From NCBI RefSeq assembly GCF_016545825.1, contig NC_052622.1:6329001-6393000 (forward strand): 64,000 nt of DNA, read 5' to 3'. The DNA is from Eucalyptus grandis. Lineage: Eukaryota > Streptophyta > Magnoliopsida > Myrtales > Myrtaceae. A program made the position numbers and the translations under genes. The notes beneath the pieces are model-generated. The model did no database searches and was not told where the DNA came from. It saw only the letters and a list, made by a program, of their open reading frames with translations. Every line of letters starts with the position of its first letter. Positions within the stretch are counted from its first letter, which is position 1. Shown here in pieces: positions 23,750 to 36,696 of this stretch.

Positions 23750-26700
23750 CAGTCTTCTGAACATAATTTTACTGATAGCAGAATAGACTGTTACAGGAAT
23801 GTATGCGTTAGCAAGATTACCTCGTCAAAAGCCTCAAATATGTCAATGCTTGGTTGGTGAATTGTACACACAATTGTCCTCCCTGTGCTAACAATATTCT
23901 TCACGACTCGCATTACAATGGCGGCTGCTCTAGCATCAAGACCAGAAGTAGGTTCGTCCATGAAGATGATTGATGGGTTAGAAACAAGCTCCACTGCTAT
24001 AGTCAGCCGTTTACGCTGCTCGAATGATATACCGGTCACACCAGGAACACCAACTATGGCATCTTTTATGTCATCTAGCTCAATCATTTGAAGTACTGTA
24101 GTCACAAATTCCTGATTGACAACATATAATTCAGTTGCAATGCAGATTTAGCTACTAATTAGTGCAAAATGTTATTACTCAATATGTGATATGAGAGACC
24201 TAATATGGTTTCTCTCTACCCGTGGATTTGATCAATATGAGAATATCTAGTGTGCAATCGATATGCTAAAATCTTTCCAGTTGGACACAAGATTTAGCCG
24301 TTTGTTGGCACCTATCCTAGGAAAACTGTCGGCAAGATTTATTAAACAATTAGCAAACAAAGTGACATTTGCATCTCAAAGTGTGATGTACAAACTACTT
24401 CCTGTTCTATCCGCCTACTGAAATGCTTCATCTGTTTGCTCCAAGTTCAAGTCCTGCTCAAATATCGAGCAATAGGGTATCCATAATGGTCAGCATATTC
24501 TATCTAGATGAAAAAATCCTACCGCTCTTGTATTTTTGTCAATGTGAGCTGGCAACCTTAACCAAGCTGAGTATGCCACTGATTCCTCAATTGTAAGCTG
24601 TGGAGAATGTATGTCGATTTGCTCACAGTAGCCAGATATTCTGGCATATACAGCTTGAACTTTAGGATATCCTCCAACCCAGCTATGTCTCCTTCGATAA
24701 AACCGCCGGTTTTCTTCCTGAAAGAACATCCATTAATGTTGTTTTCCCTGCGCCACTGACACCCATCAAAGCCGTTAGGACTCCAGGTCTGAAGGCTCCG
24801 GTAACATCTTGAAGAAGCTGTAGTCTCCTTTCTGGGAAACCTTGCTCTCTTAATTTCTGGAAGCATTTGAAATTCCATTATGCCAATCTTTTATTAATAT
24901 GATATGCAAAACAAACACTTATTTTCAACAACTCAAATGCCTCACCTTGGTTGTTTCCACGAAGGACCGCACGTTTTCAAATGTTAGAGTTGTTGGTTCA
25001 AATGGTAAAACCATCTCTATACAATTTCAAAATTGCACTGGCGTCAGAAGGCAATATTGACTGATTTAAAGCATTGACCAGTACTCACAATCTGATATCG
25101 ACCTTTCTTTCGCAGTTTTGCTGATTTTCAATAGATGATAATTGACTAACTCTTATGAAACTTCTAACCTCTAATTTTGGCTCAATGGTACTTTTGTTAG
25201 CCGCCTTTTCTCCTGGAGTGGGATGATCAATGTCTCTGTCTTTGTCAGCTGGGAGGCTTCTTACTGGAGACAACAGCTCGAGATCTGCTTGGAGCTGTGA
25301 TTAGCCGATAAATACATGTTATTCAGTGATATAGTGTTAACCGTCTGAAGAATTCTAGCCAGCATGTTCAATTACCTTTTGAAAAACTCAGGCACAGGTA
25401 AACCCAACGTTGAAAACCATCCAAAATCCAATCAATGCCCCAACTGATATCAGTAAAAGTGGTCACTATAATCTAGACCATGCTGTTTGAGCACTTGTTG
25501 CCCCAGAGTGCCGTTAAGAGATGAAACCTGCAGAGGATCGTTAAGCCTGTTAAATACTAGACGCCACCATTGTCATGGGAAATCCATTCGTGTGAGATTG
25601 GTTTGTCCTTCAGGATGTCACCTTTTGCCACCTTGAAGCGAGAAACTCATTCACTGAAACACCTATTTCAGCATATGACAATGGAGAGACCAATCCCCAC
25701 CTCAACCAACCGGGTAAAGAAGCTGCAGAGAGACGAGGCTGCTAAGTTCCTATCACTTTGCTAAAGTCCGTATAATTAGAATCAATAAAATTAAACTTAC
25801 GTTTTGGGATGGCGAAGCCACCGAATAAAAACAAAACAAATAAAGAGAATAGACCGCAAATTGCTGCAACAGGCGGATTTCGAACCACAGATGCTATCAA
25901 TCGGAACATTGATATCGATACTTGATGCAATAGGAAGAGCAGGAAGAATTGATTAAAGAACCTGACAGTCATGAAAAAGTGAGTGGCTAAAAAGTCATAT
26001 CATCTCTCTGATATATTGAATTTCGGAATTACCTTTGAGGTTCAGGACTATAATTAACTCCATAATAGGTAATAGCTGTCAAAGAAACGCATCAAGTAAA
26101 GAAAATGGGATTTTCAGTATGGCCGCTGGAATGGTATAAGCCCATGCAGGGTAGAAGAAGTATCTCGTTGCTTGTAAAAGACACCAAGTCTAGAAACAGT
26201 CATTGCCAGTTCCGGAAGACCATTAACCTTGAGCCGGATGAGAGCATAAAATAGGGAACCCATGAAAAGATCCGCATGCACCAAGTCGACTTTCATCCTT
26301 GTGCGCAAGAAGACGGTCACTGTAATAACTGCAGCGACCACGAGCTGCAAGAGTAACCACCAAATCAATGAATTTTTGCGTGCATTTCTCATTAGCCATG
26401 TATTGTGACTGCACCTTCTGAGTCAAATGGGCAATTACCTGTGCTGATTTGAAGACATGAACAAACCAGTTGCGCTTCATGAGGAGCCATTCTCTCAAAG
26501 GCACGCTTTGAACAACTCCACTTTTTTAACGAGTAAATTTCGAAAGATAAAGCATTTCTGTGTAGCTCAGTTTTCTCGAAAGGCCTGCAAGTTCCTCGTC
26601 CACTGTCTTTCCCATTAGATGCTCTTTAAACATTCGTGCGAACATGCTAGGAGATATGAAATTATAGGTCGGTCTTTGTGATGCCAGTATCGTGCCTGGT

Positions 26701-29700
26701 CCTTTTCGGAAACCACCTGCCAAGAATTCCCAAAAACAGCATATGTCAGCGCTATCCTTCCACAGTTCGAACAGTTCTTTATTAAGCAGAGTGCATACTT
26801 CTTGGAGAAAGTCAGCAATGCCTTTTCTCAATGGGCACTTGAAACCACAATGTTCAAAGAAGCTGAGAACATCCGTCGAGTCCATGATACACTACATGTC
26901 CCTGTGCCATTAGAATTATGTCATCAAAGAGATCAAAAGTCTCAGGTGCTGGCTGAAGAAGCGAAACCAAAATTGTGGACTCTGTTATGTGCGCCAATTG
27001 TTGCAAGCATGTAATGATCTGAAGGTAGTGGAGCTGTCCAAGCCTGTTGATATCTCATCCATAAATAGAACTCTCGCCGGACCAATTATCATTTCCCCTG
27101 GAAAAGAGAGCATCAAAATTGTAGTGAAGCCTAAATTTAACAGTGTGACGTAGAAACTTTTCCTATAAGTTTCTCATCATTTGCTGCATGTTCACGTAAA
27201 ACTAACCGGTCGTCAGCCTTCTCTTTTGACCACCAGAAATTCCTCTGTTCATCGCATCCCCAACAATTGTATCTGCGCAGATGTCGAGTCAAGAACCTGA
27301 AAAGGCATAAAAATCGCAGCAATTGTAGCAAAGTAAATTGTCCTTGGAAAAAAAAAAAAAAAACTTCGTAACTCCTTGTCCCATTGGAAACATTACCTTC
27401 AAAATGTAGTCTGTTTGAAGTGTTCTTTTCATTCCTCCTATAGAAATTGCCTGCTCACGTAGTCATAACGTCATCAGAAGCCAGTATCGGCAGTCATTAC
27501 TGTAATTAAAATATTGTAATGAATCCAAATTTGTGGAAAGATTAACCTTCATGTAAGTGTCTATGCTTGGCTCTGGATTAATTCCTGCTTGCTTCTCCCT
27601 TTTGCTAACTTCTTTCAACATGTCTTCAATGAAAAGCAGACATAAAGAGCATCAGCGATGACCACCGCAACTAATAGTAACTTCAAGGTTGGAGAACAAA
27701 CTGGTACCTGCCCTTCCTCCTATGCCTGACATCGTGCAGAAGTCAAGCGTCTCCCTCACGGTCATCTCAGAAATATGTGTATCATATTGGCTTATATAAG
27801 CTGAAGTCTTCTGAGGAATAAACTCATTCAGCTTGTAGCCATTGTAGGAAATTTCGCCCTTGACCTTCATCATACATCGTTGGTCAATTCCGCTGATCTT
27901 ACATATGCATGATTATTTGCATCCGAATATAGTTCAAGTATAGAACCTATTCCTGTCAGCATGGAAAATCTACAACAGACAGAACACCAAAAAGGTAATA
28001 CCTTGAGGGATTTCTCTGATTTGCCTGCTAATGCCTGTAATAAAGGTGGTCTTTCCGCATTCTGGTGGACCTAACAAGAGCGTCATCCTGTAACAATTTC
28101 GAGAGAAAAGAATTACGCTGGATAGTAACATCATATACGTCAACTTTTGTCTCTAAATTAGTGCATACGCTAAGCTCTAATACTAACCTCGCAGGCTTAA
28201 GGACGCCGCTAACGTTCTTGAGAATTCTTATCTTGTTCCCCTGATACTTGCAGCCAACCTTATTTGTTGGAGCCTGCTTCAGAGAGAAAAAAAAGGTTAT
28301 TGGTTCCCGCGTTTTTGTCCTATGACTTTTACCAGAACGGTTTGCAATAGCTTGATAGAATAGAGAAGCCGTTGCGTGAGCTAATAAGTTGGTTACCAAA
28401 TCAGCCAAGTAAAGATAACAAAAATCAAGTTAAAAAGAGTCATATTAATTAGTCGTAAAACTCCTAAGATTGTAAAGCAGGTCCAATTAGGATTGCGTTC
28501 ATTAACATTTCTATTCTCGGAGATTTTTTTCAACGGTAATTCTTTTTATTTTTATTTCCTGGAACAATTTCAGAGTAAAACAACGTATTTGATAATTGTA
28601 CAAATTTTTATTTCTAGAATAAGAAAAGAATAAGAATATGTTTAATACAACCGATAGGTTCTTTTGTGATGTAAATTTCTTTCAATTTTTTAATAATTTT
28701 TTATTTTTCTTCTTTTTTCCTCTCTTCTTTTTCCTCCTCTAGCTCAGATGGCGGCAGCAACCGGCTAGTGGGCAGCAAGTCTCCACTGACCAATCAAAAA
28801 GAAGAAGAAAAAACCAAAAAAAAAAAAGAAAATGACTTATTTCTAAAAATTGTTCTTGAAAATAAGAAACTATTTTATTATTTTATTATTTCTTATTTAT
28901 ATTTCAAATCTATTTCTTAACCATTTTTTTATTACTAGGAAAAGAAAAATTAATTAATGTTACCAAATCGATTTCTTCTTTTTTCTATTCTAGCAAGCAA
29001 AAAAACTGAAAAACTGAAATGTTGCCAAACTCTAGATTTCTCATTAGTTTCCTTAGGAATTTGTTTTCAAAAATCGGTAATTAATTTTCTACATAAAGCA
29101 ACAATGCAACACGTATGATTGATTTATGATAAGTAAAAGATTTGGAATGAGATGTTTTTAATGCAAGCCCCATTGAGTCATGGATGATCTGAAACTGCTA
29201 ATTTTCTAACAGGAGGATCCATTTGCATCACGTGGCCAGTTTGCTGTCCTCCTCTAATGTCCCAAAAGTAGGAGCCTATGTTAGCCAAACATAGTATCTA
29301 CAACAGATAACTTGTTCTTTGACTTCAATTGTGTCGTCCTCGACAAACCTTTGGGACCTGTAAAATCTTGGAGAAGGGAGAAAAGATAGAGAAGAAAATC
29401 TCACGTAGAAAATGGCTTTGAGAGCGCTCAAAGAGTTGGGACAGATTCCCCAAGAACGGCTTTGCTGTCTGCTTCTATGCACAGATCCCGATATCTCACT
29501 TCCACGGTCGGTAATTCAAGACCCACCCTGAGAATTTAACATCATATTAGCTGTACCTTGGCATATAAAATAATCGAAGTTGTCTGCCTTTTACTAGAAC
29601 TGGGAGGTTTGGACAGGAATAAAGAAATATAAAATGCCTGCCTCTGCACTCGCTCCCGGAGCTTCTGGAGGAGCCGGAGATTGTCTTCTTCGACCGCCTT

Positions 29701-30035
29701 CAACAGACCGTCCACGAACACCCGCCTCTCGAGTCCCCGAGCTTCGCCACGTCCACCACCTTGCGGCCGAGCACTGCCGCCCTCAGCCGCTGGTACGTCG
29801 GCAGCCTCTCAATCGCTGCCCACTGCAGCTCCAGCTCGTCATCCTCCTGCCAGCAGCCTCCTCGCCGAACGCTGACGGCGTCTGGTCCTCCGAACAAGCG
29901 ACGCCCGTGAAGCTGCTCGGGGCAAGGCAGTGCAGCGATGAGGAGAAAGCGCTGGCTTCGTCCTTGCTCCATCTGGGCGAGCTCGATCCGCATGGACGAG
30001 GCTGGCTCATCGCTTGTCATGAACGGCTGCGCCAT
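23750..30035 (-). pseudogene. Full-size ABCG/PDR transporter pseudogene (TMD2 missing)
   Basis: Plant PDR transporters are plasma-membrane exporters ordered NBD1-TMD1-NBD2-TMD2. Pieces run collinearly on the minus strand. Exon 1 (30035..about 29640) has the PDR N-terminal motif WAAIERLPTYQRLR. Exon 2 is about 29517..29430. NBD1 has Walker A GPPECGKTT (about 28065), ETLDF (about 27740), signature ISGGQKRRLTTG (about 27230) and [13 protein letters not shown] (about 27060). TMD1 pieces lie at 26526..25750. NBD2 has Walker [10 protein letters not shown] (about 24755), then [19 protein letters not shown], the altered signature [14 protein letters not shown] and [10 protein letters not shown] (about 23950). 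Single-base lesions: a deletion at about 29725, a deletion at about 29437, an insertion after Walker A of NBD1, and a deletion after SSTTF at about 27040, plus stops in TMD1. The C-terminal membrane domain would lie in or beyond the N gap. Introns are retained. Confidence 0.9.
28490..29090. repeat. AT-rich MITE-like insert in an ABCG intron
   Basis: This AT-rich stretch has polypyrimidine and polypurine arms around a small GC-rich core (28740..28795), the same layout as the element at 5808..6726. It sits between exon 2 and the NBD1 exon. Exact ends and a target duplication were not found, so this is only a likely member of that class. Confidence 0.3.
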
Positions 30036-30340
30036 TTCAATTAGTTTAGCTCTTTTTCGAGCAAATGCAAGCAAACGCTTTTCATATATAGTGAGAGCGC
30101 ATGCCGCATGAGCAAATCAAAATACAATCACTTTCTAAATTCCAGCAAGGTGCCAGTTAGTGCATTACGAAGTTTCCTGCTCTACACATGGAACAGTAAA
30201 AAAGTAATATCGGTTGTCTATCTTCGTGGGCAGATTAATTGAATTGACTTCGCATTAAAGTTGACTTGAATCATTCTAAATCAATGCAAGTCATTTTAAA
30301 ATAACAAAGTGAGCATCAATATAGGCTCGCTTTCTTTGAA
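30036..30340 (-). promoter_or_regulatory. Upstream region of the ABCG pseudogene
   Basis: This lies directly 5' of exon 1. The block at 30225..30310 ('gaattgacttcgcatt' to 'aggctcgctttctttg') recurs in diverged form at 34245..34375 and 58120..58159, so it belongs to a dispersed or duplicated segment. No core promoter element is claimed. Confidence 0.4.
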
Positions 30341-30346
30341 AAAAGT

Positions 30347-30511
<165 letters not shown>

Positions 30512-30519
30512 TGAGGAAC

Positions 30520-32165
30520 CCATTTTGATAGAATAATACCAAATCGAATTATTCATAATCAATGGTGAGAAAAAAGCGATTATGTTATCAAGTTTCGCCT
30601 ATTTGCTTAGATATACAATAATGCAACTCTATCATGTTGTTCCTACTATTCTACCAATTCAAAAATTCACATAGCATTGTCAGTTTGCTTTTCCAACGTT
30701 GAATTTTAACATGAGCTTTTAGCAATAGATTTGAAGAATTACTAGATTACAAAACACTTTTGAATATTCATTTACATGGGACAAATCATGCGAGCATTGT
30801 ACATCTAACATAAATGCCATCTTCCATTGATAACAAAAAACCCTCTGTGAAGCACAATCCACCTTGACAATTAGTGTCAAGGCACCAAACATGCTGGGAG
30901 TGTCGACAAGGATGACGATTAGATTCGATTAGATTCTATCCAAGTTTCACAGAAGCTATCCGTGCGAATAAGTTTCTTATGATTTAGAATTTGGAATCTA
31001 TTTTGCATATCACGAAATTTGGAATCTACTCTATCACAAGTTCCAAGGTCATCTAGCTATCGGCCAATTTCTTTTTCATCTTTAGTTAAGCCTAATTTTT
31101 TGGGTTTTTATTTTTTTTTCTGGATTTTGACAAAGAAACAAGGACTAAAAAGTCGCCTAGTTTTCTAGACTTTTTAAGTGTGCCACAACTAAACAAGGAC
31201 TTGGTGCCTATTTATAGTTGTTGATAATCTATAGCTTTGCCTTGGCTTTAGCACAAATCAATTTAGGTTTAAGTAGCAAAAGGGTATTTGTAAACAAGGG
31301 GTAAGCCTTAGACCACAAAAAAGGGGGTAAGTAGTTCCTTGTTCCATTTAGAACCAGAAAGCATACTCATTGGAACAGATTCATTCTTTTCTAGAATATA
31401 GAATTTACCATGCATACTCTAGAACCTAAAATCAGACCAGTTCTCGATTTTACCCCAAAATTATGCTCTCCCTAGTGTTGACACCATTGAGATAAACTTT
31501 TAGTTTTAAGCATACCTGGTCCTGCTGCCTTCGAAGCAAAACGCACGCAGAGAACAACAATTGACGAGTCAATATGAAACAGGTGCGACCAGCATGACTA
31601 CCCTTTGCAGAATGACAATATGACGGTCGAAGGCCAAACACAATTTTTTTTTTTTTTTTGAGAAACGGATAAACTTCCTTTCCTCAACATGTTTCAATTT
31701 CTGACTCAATATTTCCTTTCTTCATCTTTTGTTGACTTGTATGTTTCCTTATTGCAAGCTCTAATTGACAAACAAAATCAGAAGGTCCATAGAATTAATT
31801 TACTTAAATATGAAGGAAGAAAATATATATTAGATACTGAAATATAAATAATTACAAGTAGAAAAATATAATCACTTACTAAAAAGATGTCGTTAATATC
31901 ATCATATAGATCTATTAAATTTCAAGGATGAAAAAACACTTGAAACCTTGGTTTCAACTAATAATGAAATCATTGTGCAATGAAACAGATTCTCATTCCT
32001 TTACGCAAAAAATCAAATTGCTCTAAAATGACTCTCCGATGACCTAAATTTGACAACAATGAATTATGCTTCTCAAATTTATAGATATAAACTAAAATTC
32101 AACGACAATGAATACCTCTTACTTCTTTGCAATCAAAGAAGCAAAGTAAGAACCTTTCTACACAA
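30520..32165. other. Intergenic AT-rich sequence
   Basis: No supported gene. Positions 30640..30815 recur in diverged form at 34605..34770 ('tttgcttttcc', 'gacaaatcatgcgag' against 'gacaaatcatgtgag'). A poly-T tract lies at about 31645..31660. Confidence 0.45.
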
Positions 32166-32169
32166 ACTT

Positions 32170-32868
32170 ATTCGATTACAAAATCCTACAATAATCAGAA
32201 GTTCAAAGTATGCAAGACAACTTCTTCTTCTTTTTTATTATATTTTTTTTTTTTTTTTTTTAATTTGGGAACAATATTCACGTAATTTTGTTCTTTTACT
32301 GGAGAATAATATCAATTATTTAAAAAGGTTACAACCGATTGCTTCATACATTTCTTATCGTTTGAATATTATCACTTTTATTTTTCTTTAATTAAGACTA
32401 AGAAAATTTCCATCATGTCTTCTTGCTTAAGTAACAATTATTTATATGAAGGAGGATATCAGCATGTGGACGCTGGGATGACTGATGACGCCTTGCCTCC
32501 TCCATGAACTGAAACTACCTTATAAAATCCTACGATAACCGGAAGTCAAAGTATACAAGACAATTTTTATTTATTTATTTATTTATAGTTATTGTGTTTT
32601 TTTATTTGGAAACAATATTCACGTAATTTTTTTTTATCAGAGAATAATATCTATTATTTAAAAGGTTACGACCGATTGCTTCATACATTTCTTATTGTTT
32701 GAATATCAATCGCTTTTATTTATTTCTTTAAATAAGACTAAGAAAATTTCCATCGTGTCTCCTTGCTTAAGCAAATAATTATTTTTATGAAGGAGGATAC
32801 CAGCACGTGGAAGCTGGGACCAATGATCACGCCTTGCCTTCTCCATGAAATGAGACTGCCCCGAGAAA
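32170..32868. repeat. Tandem duplication, two units of about 350 bp
   Basis: Units 32170..32518 and 32519..32868 align along their whole length. Shared landmarks are 'aaaatcctac', 'aacaatattcacgtaattt', 'gattgcttcatacatttctta' and 'gaaggaggata.cagca'. A short third piece at 32975..33030 repeats 'ctatgaaatgaaatta' and 'agcaagattgatta'. Neither unit has a persuasive ORF. Confidence 0.8.
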
Positions 32869-33900
32869 GGTTGTATCCGGCAAGATTGATGAGCGTAGCG
32901 CACCATTGAGAATCCAACTAGAAAATCGCAGCGTCCACTTCAAGAACATGTGCTGCAACAATCGCACGTTGGATCTGCTTCTCTATGAAATGAAATTACT
33001 AGAGAAGCTTGTACCCAGCAAGATTGATTAGTGATGACTACAATTCAGAAGATGTACTGCAACAATGGCACTTTGGATCTGCTTGTACGATCATGCTTGA
33101 ACAGATCATTATCGTTGAAAATCTTGCAAGAAAAGATAAGAATCGTCAACAGAACAAAGAAATTTCCATAAATATAATCGAAAAAACAGATATTATTGGA
33201 TTTGCTTCGGAAAATTACTCACAGTCCAATATACTTCCATAATTTTACTAAAAGATTTCGTGCTTTTAAAAATGGAGTCATTTTTTCTTCTTCTGGTGCT
33301 ATAGCCTCGTTGCCATGCGTGCTAGTCAATTTAGATCGCCAAAATTCGATTTTTTGCGCACAAGATGATTTGTTTATACCGTGGACGAAAAAAATACAGT
33401 GTCTGGTCAATGATGTCGGTCTGAAAACGCAACAGACAATTGGCGTTGCAGAAACTGGAAAAGCCGTGGCTCTCGTGGAGCAATTTATCCATTAAATAAC
33501 ATCGTTTTTGGTAATAATCTATATAATTCTTAAATGCTTGCCCAATTTTCTATTTAATCACCATCTCCGAGGATCATATCTTCCTTTCCGCATGCGATAC
33601 ACGGCTGGCCTTCTCTCTTTTTTTTGGCCGGTGCCACTGGCCTTCTCTGCACCTACCTTGAATCGATTATAAATAATAGTCTCTTTTTTTCCTAAATAAT
33701 TTGCTAATCATCCCATCTTGGTCCATGCATTGCGCTTAACCCATCAAAATCATTCAACCGCTTTAATATCTATCTGATTGCAAACTCACGCTACTAAAAT
33801 TCGATAATTTTTTTGGGAAAATAAAAAGAAAAAGAAAAGGAAGGGAAGCACGCTTGCTTTTGGCGTATATCGAAAGTTTAAAAAGTCAGCAAATCACAAT
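32869..33900. other. Intergenic sequence, no gene recognised
   Basis: A 99-codon plus-strand ORF at 33196..33495 has no recognisable domain and an AT-biased composition like its surroundings. I do not support it as a gene. Confidence 0.4.
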
Positions 33901-33904
33901 CAAT

Positions 33905-34770
33905 AGAAATGCAAGCCGAAAAATTAGGGAAAGTATCTTCGCCGAACAAGTATGAAAGTAAAGTGCCTGATGTAGAGGACAGATTGTATTCGGCTTGGAA
34001 TTTTCAAATTGTTTCATTGTCTGTTTTTATGAGATCCTATACCCCATATTCCCTCTATATTAGGGAATTAGTGGGTCTCACGGTGGTGAAGGTAAACACC
34101 ACGTTAGGAGTTTTGGTTCCGACTACCGTCGGGTAGGCAGATATAGTATCCTCTCGCACGAGTGAGGGTGGGTGAAAGGCACACTACAGAACTGACAGGC
34201 TAGTCTTTTACCCCCGGTTTCATTGTATGTTTTTATGAGATTCTATTACATTTATTGAATCGACTTCACATTGATGTTGACTTGATCCTAGACTAACTAA
34301 TATTCTAATCAGTTTAGGTCAAGTTTGAATGACAACACCAACGTAGGCTCATTTTTTTTTCTTTCTGAAAATGACTACTATCAACTATTTTAAAAGCTTT
34401 AAATATTAGACACGTGCATGATTTAACATATAAATATTCTACTATATGGAATTCAAATAAGAAGCAAGGCAAAGCTTGACGAGTTAGCCAGATACATAAA
34501 ATTATTTGTACTTGATGGAGGGGACCATCGGTTGTGTTTCATGCTTAGTCATCCATTAGATATTCGTTAATGCGATTCTAGATTCTATCTCATTGGGTCC
34601 CTAGTTTCACACCAATTCAAAAGTTCGTGTTGCAATGATAGTTTGCTTTTCCGATGCTGAATTTTTATGTAAGGTTTTAGCAACAGAACTTGAAGAAAAG
34701 AGTAGGATTAAGAACTTCCAAATATTCGTTTACAATCGACAAATCATGTGAGTGTTGTATACGCAAGGCT
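33905..34770. repeat. Dispersed segment related to ABCG upstream DNA, with a 176 bp insert
   Basis: Positions 33945..34042 plus 34219..34280 are collinear with 54718..54737 plus 58059..58159. Positions 34245..34770 are collinear with 30225..30815. A 176 bp block (34043..34218) is flanked by an imperfect direct repeat of about 30 bp ('gtttcattgtctgtttttat' and 'gtttcattgtatgtttttat'). The related copy at about 58080..58125 lacks the block, so it is an insertion. The block contains 'ggttccgactacc', loosely like a Pol III B box, but no clear A box or tRNA fold was seen. Confidence 0.5.
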
Positions 34771-34898
34771 CATTTTTGTTTGTAAAATTATCCTTACACA
34801 TTCCTGATTGAACGAATGACTTGGGTGTCTAGAGTTAACTTTGGAACCTGATTTTTGCACATATCAACCAGCTAATATGAATATGTGAATTATCTTTT

Positions 34899-35203
34899 TG
34901 TTGAAATTTAATTGAATAGATCAAAGTAGAAGACACACAAGAGAATTGCTGCTGTAACTCTCATTACTTTATTCATCAGAATATAAGCCTGTTAAATAGG
35001 CAGAACATCCAAACCACTTAGAAAAAAATAGCTACAGAATAGCAACAACAAAGACCCGCTAACATACCCCACTAACTAGAACATGTGCAGAAATAAACTC
35101 CTAAAAACAAGCCACTTCCTATTGACTAGGACTCCACTATTACATTATTGAAGACACCTAAAAATTAAAAGCAAGTAAAAACTCAAAGTTAACTACTTCA
35201 ACA
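34899..35203 (-). repeat. 3' LTR of Copia-1
   Basis: A TG..CA repeat of 305 bp ('tgttgaaattta' to 'tacttcaaca' on the plus strand). The adjacent sequence read on the minus strand is a polypurine tract, tttaagggaggg, directly before TGTTGAAG, which fixes the boundary. The matching 5' LTR is not present in the window. Confidence 0.75.
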
Positions 35204-36696
35204 CCCTCCCTTAAACTGAAGTTGCAGACAATCAGTTTAAAGGGAATAAAACAAGCCCTCCCTTAATCTAGAGCATCCAACGAACAAACACCAAGAAGCT
35301 TTCTCAACTTCTGAAATGTAGACAATTTGAGAGGCTTGGTGAATAAATCAGCACGTTGATCTTCACTTTTGCAGAAAACGAGATCTATCACTTTATCTTT
35401 TGTGAGATCCCTCAAGAAATGACACTTCACATCTATGTGTTTGCTCCTTCCATGTAGAACCGGCATTCTTTGGAGGTATAATGGCTGAGTTGTTGTCACA
35501 ATAGATTGTTGTTGCTTCTTGTTGTTTAAATTGAAGTTCTCCAAGAATCTTCCTTAACCAAATAGCTTGACAAGCACTTGAAGTGGTAGCTACAAACTTA
35601 GCTTCAGTTGTTGATAGAGTAACAATTGGCTGCTTCTTTGAAGACCATGAGACAACCCTTGAACCAAGCATAAACACGTAGCTAGAAGTGCTTTTTCAAT
35701 CATCCATATTTCCAGTAAAAATTTTACTGTCATTAAAGCCAAACAAATCTTATTGTTCTCCTTTTTTTGTAAAGCAACCAACAAGTTGCGGTCCCTTGCA
35801 AGTAGTGGAAAATTCTCTTTGTAGCTTGCAAGTGTATTCCTACTAGGTATTCCATAAACCTATTTATGAGGCTCACACCATGCATGATATATGACATCGA
35901 TGCTATCACAGACATTAGACCTCCAACAATTTGCTTGTAAAGCGTGCTATTCACCTTTTTTTTTTCCATCATAATCTTTCAATAGCTTCAATCCAACCTT
36001 AGTTGGTGTGGTCACAGAGTTGCAGTTCTTCATTTGAAATCTGTCTAAAGTCTCTTGAACAAATCCCTTTTGGGAAATAAAGATTCCAGCTGTAGATTGA
36101 ATTACTTCTATGCTCAGAAAATAATGCATCAATCCAAGATCAGTCATCTCAAATTCATCTATCATAGACTTCTTAAATGTGTCGATCAAGACACTAGTAT
36201 TCCCTTTGAAGATAAGATCATTCACATACAAACATACCAGAAGCAATTTTCCATCATCACTAACTTTAATAAATAATGTCTGCTCATATGGACATTTTCT
36301 AAATCATTCCTTCAAAAAATAGGCATCGATGTGACTATATCCAGCTCGGGGGGCTTGTTTTAACCCATATAGTGCCTTTTTCAATCTATAAACTTTATGC
36401 TCACTACCATTCTTCACTTAACCAGAAGGTTGATCAACAAATACCTTTTTTTAAAGGTCACCAAGCAAGAATGCTGAATTCACATCCAACTGGAAGATAT
36501 GCCATGAATTTTGTGCTTTGCTAATGCAATCACCAATTTGATTGTGTTAAGTTTTGCCACAGGAGCAAATACCTCTTTGTAATCCACTTCAAATTCTTCC
36601 TTGTAACCTTTTGCAGCCAAGTGCACCTTGTACTTGTCGACTTTGCCATCTTTATTCAACTTTGTCTTGTAGACCCACTTGACCCCAATTGATTTG

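Noticed and set aside
34043..34218. Possible tRNA or SINE
   Set aside because: 'ggttccgactacc' is only loosely like a B box, no A box or cloverleaf could be drawn, and no 3' tail was seen. Kept as an unexplained insertion only.
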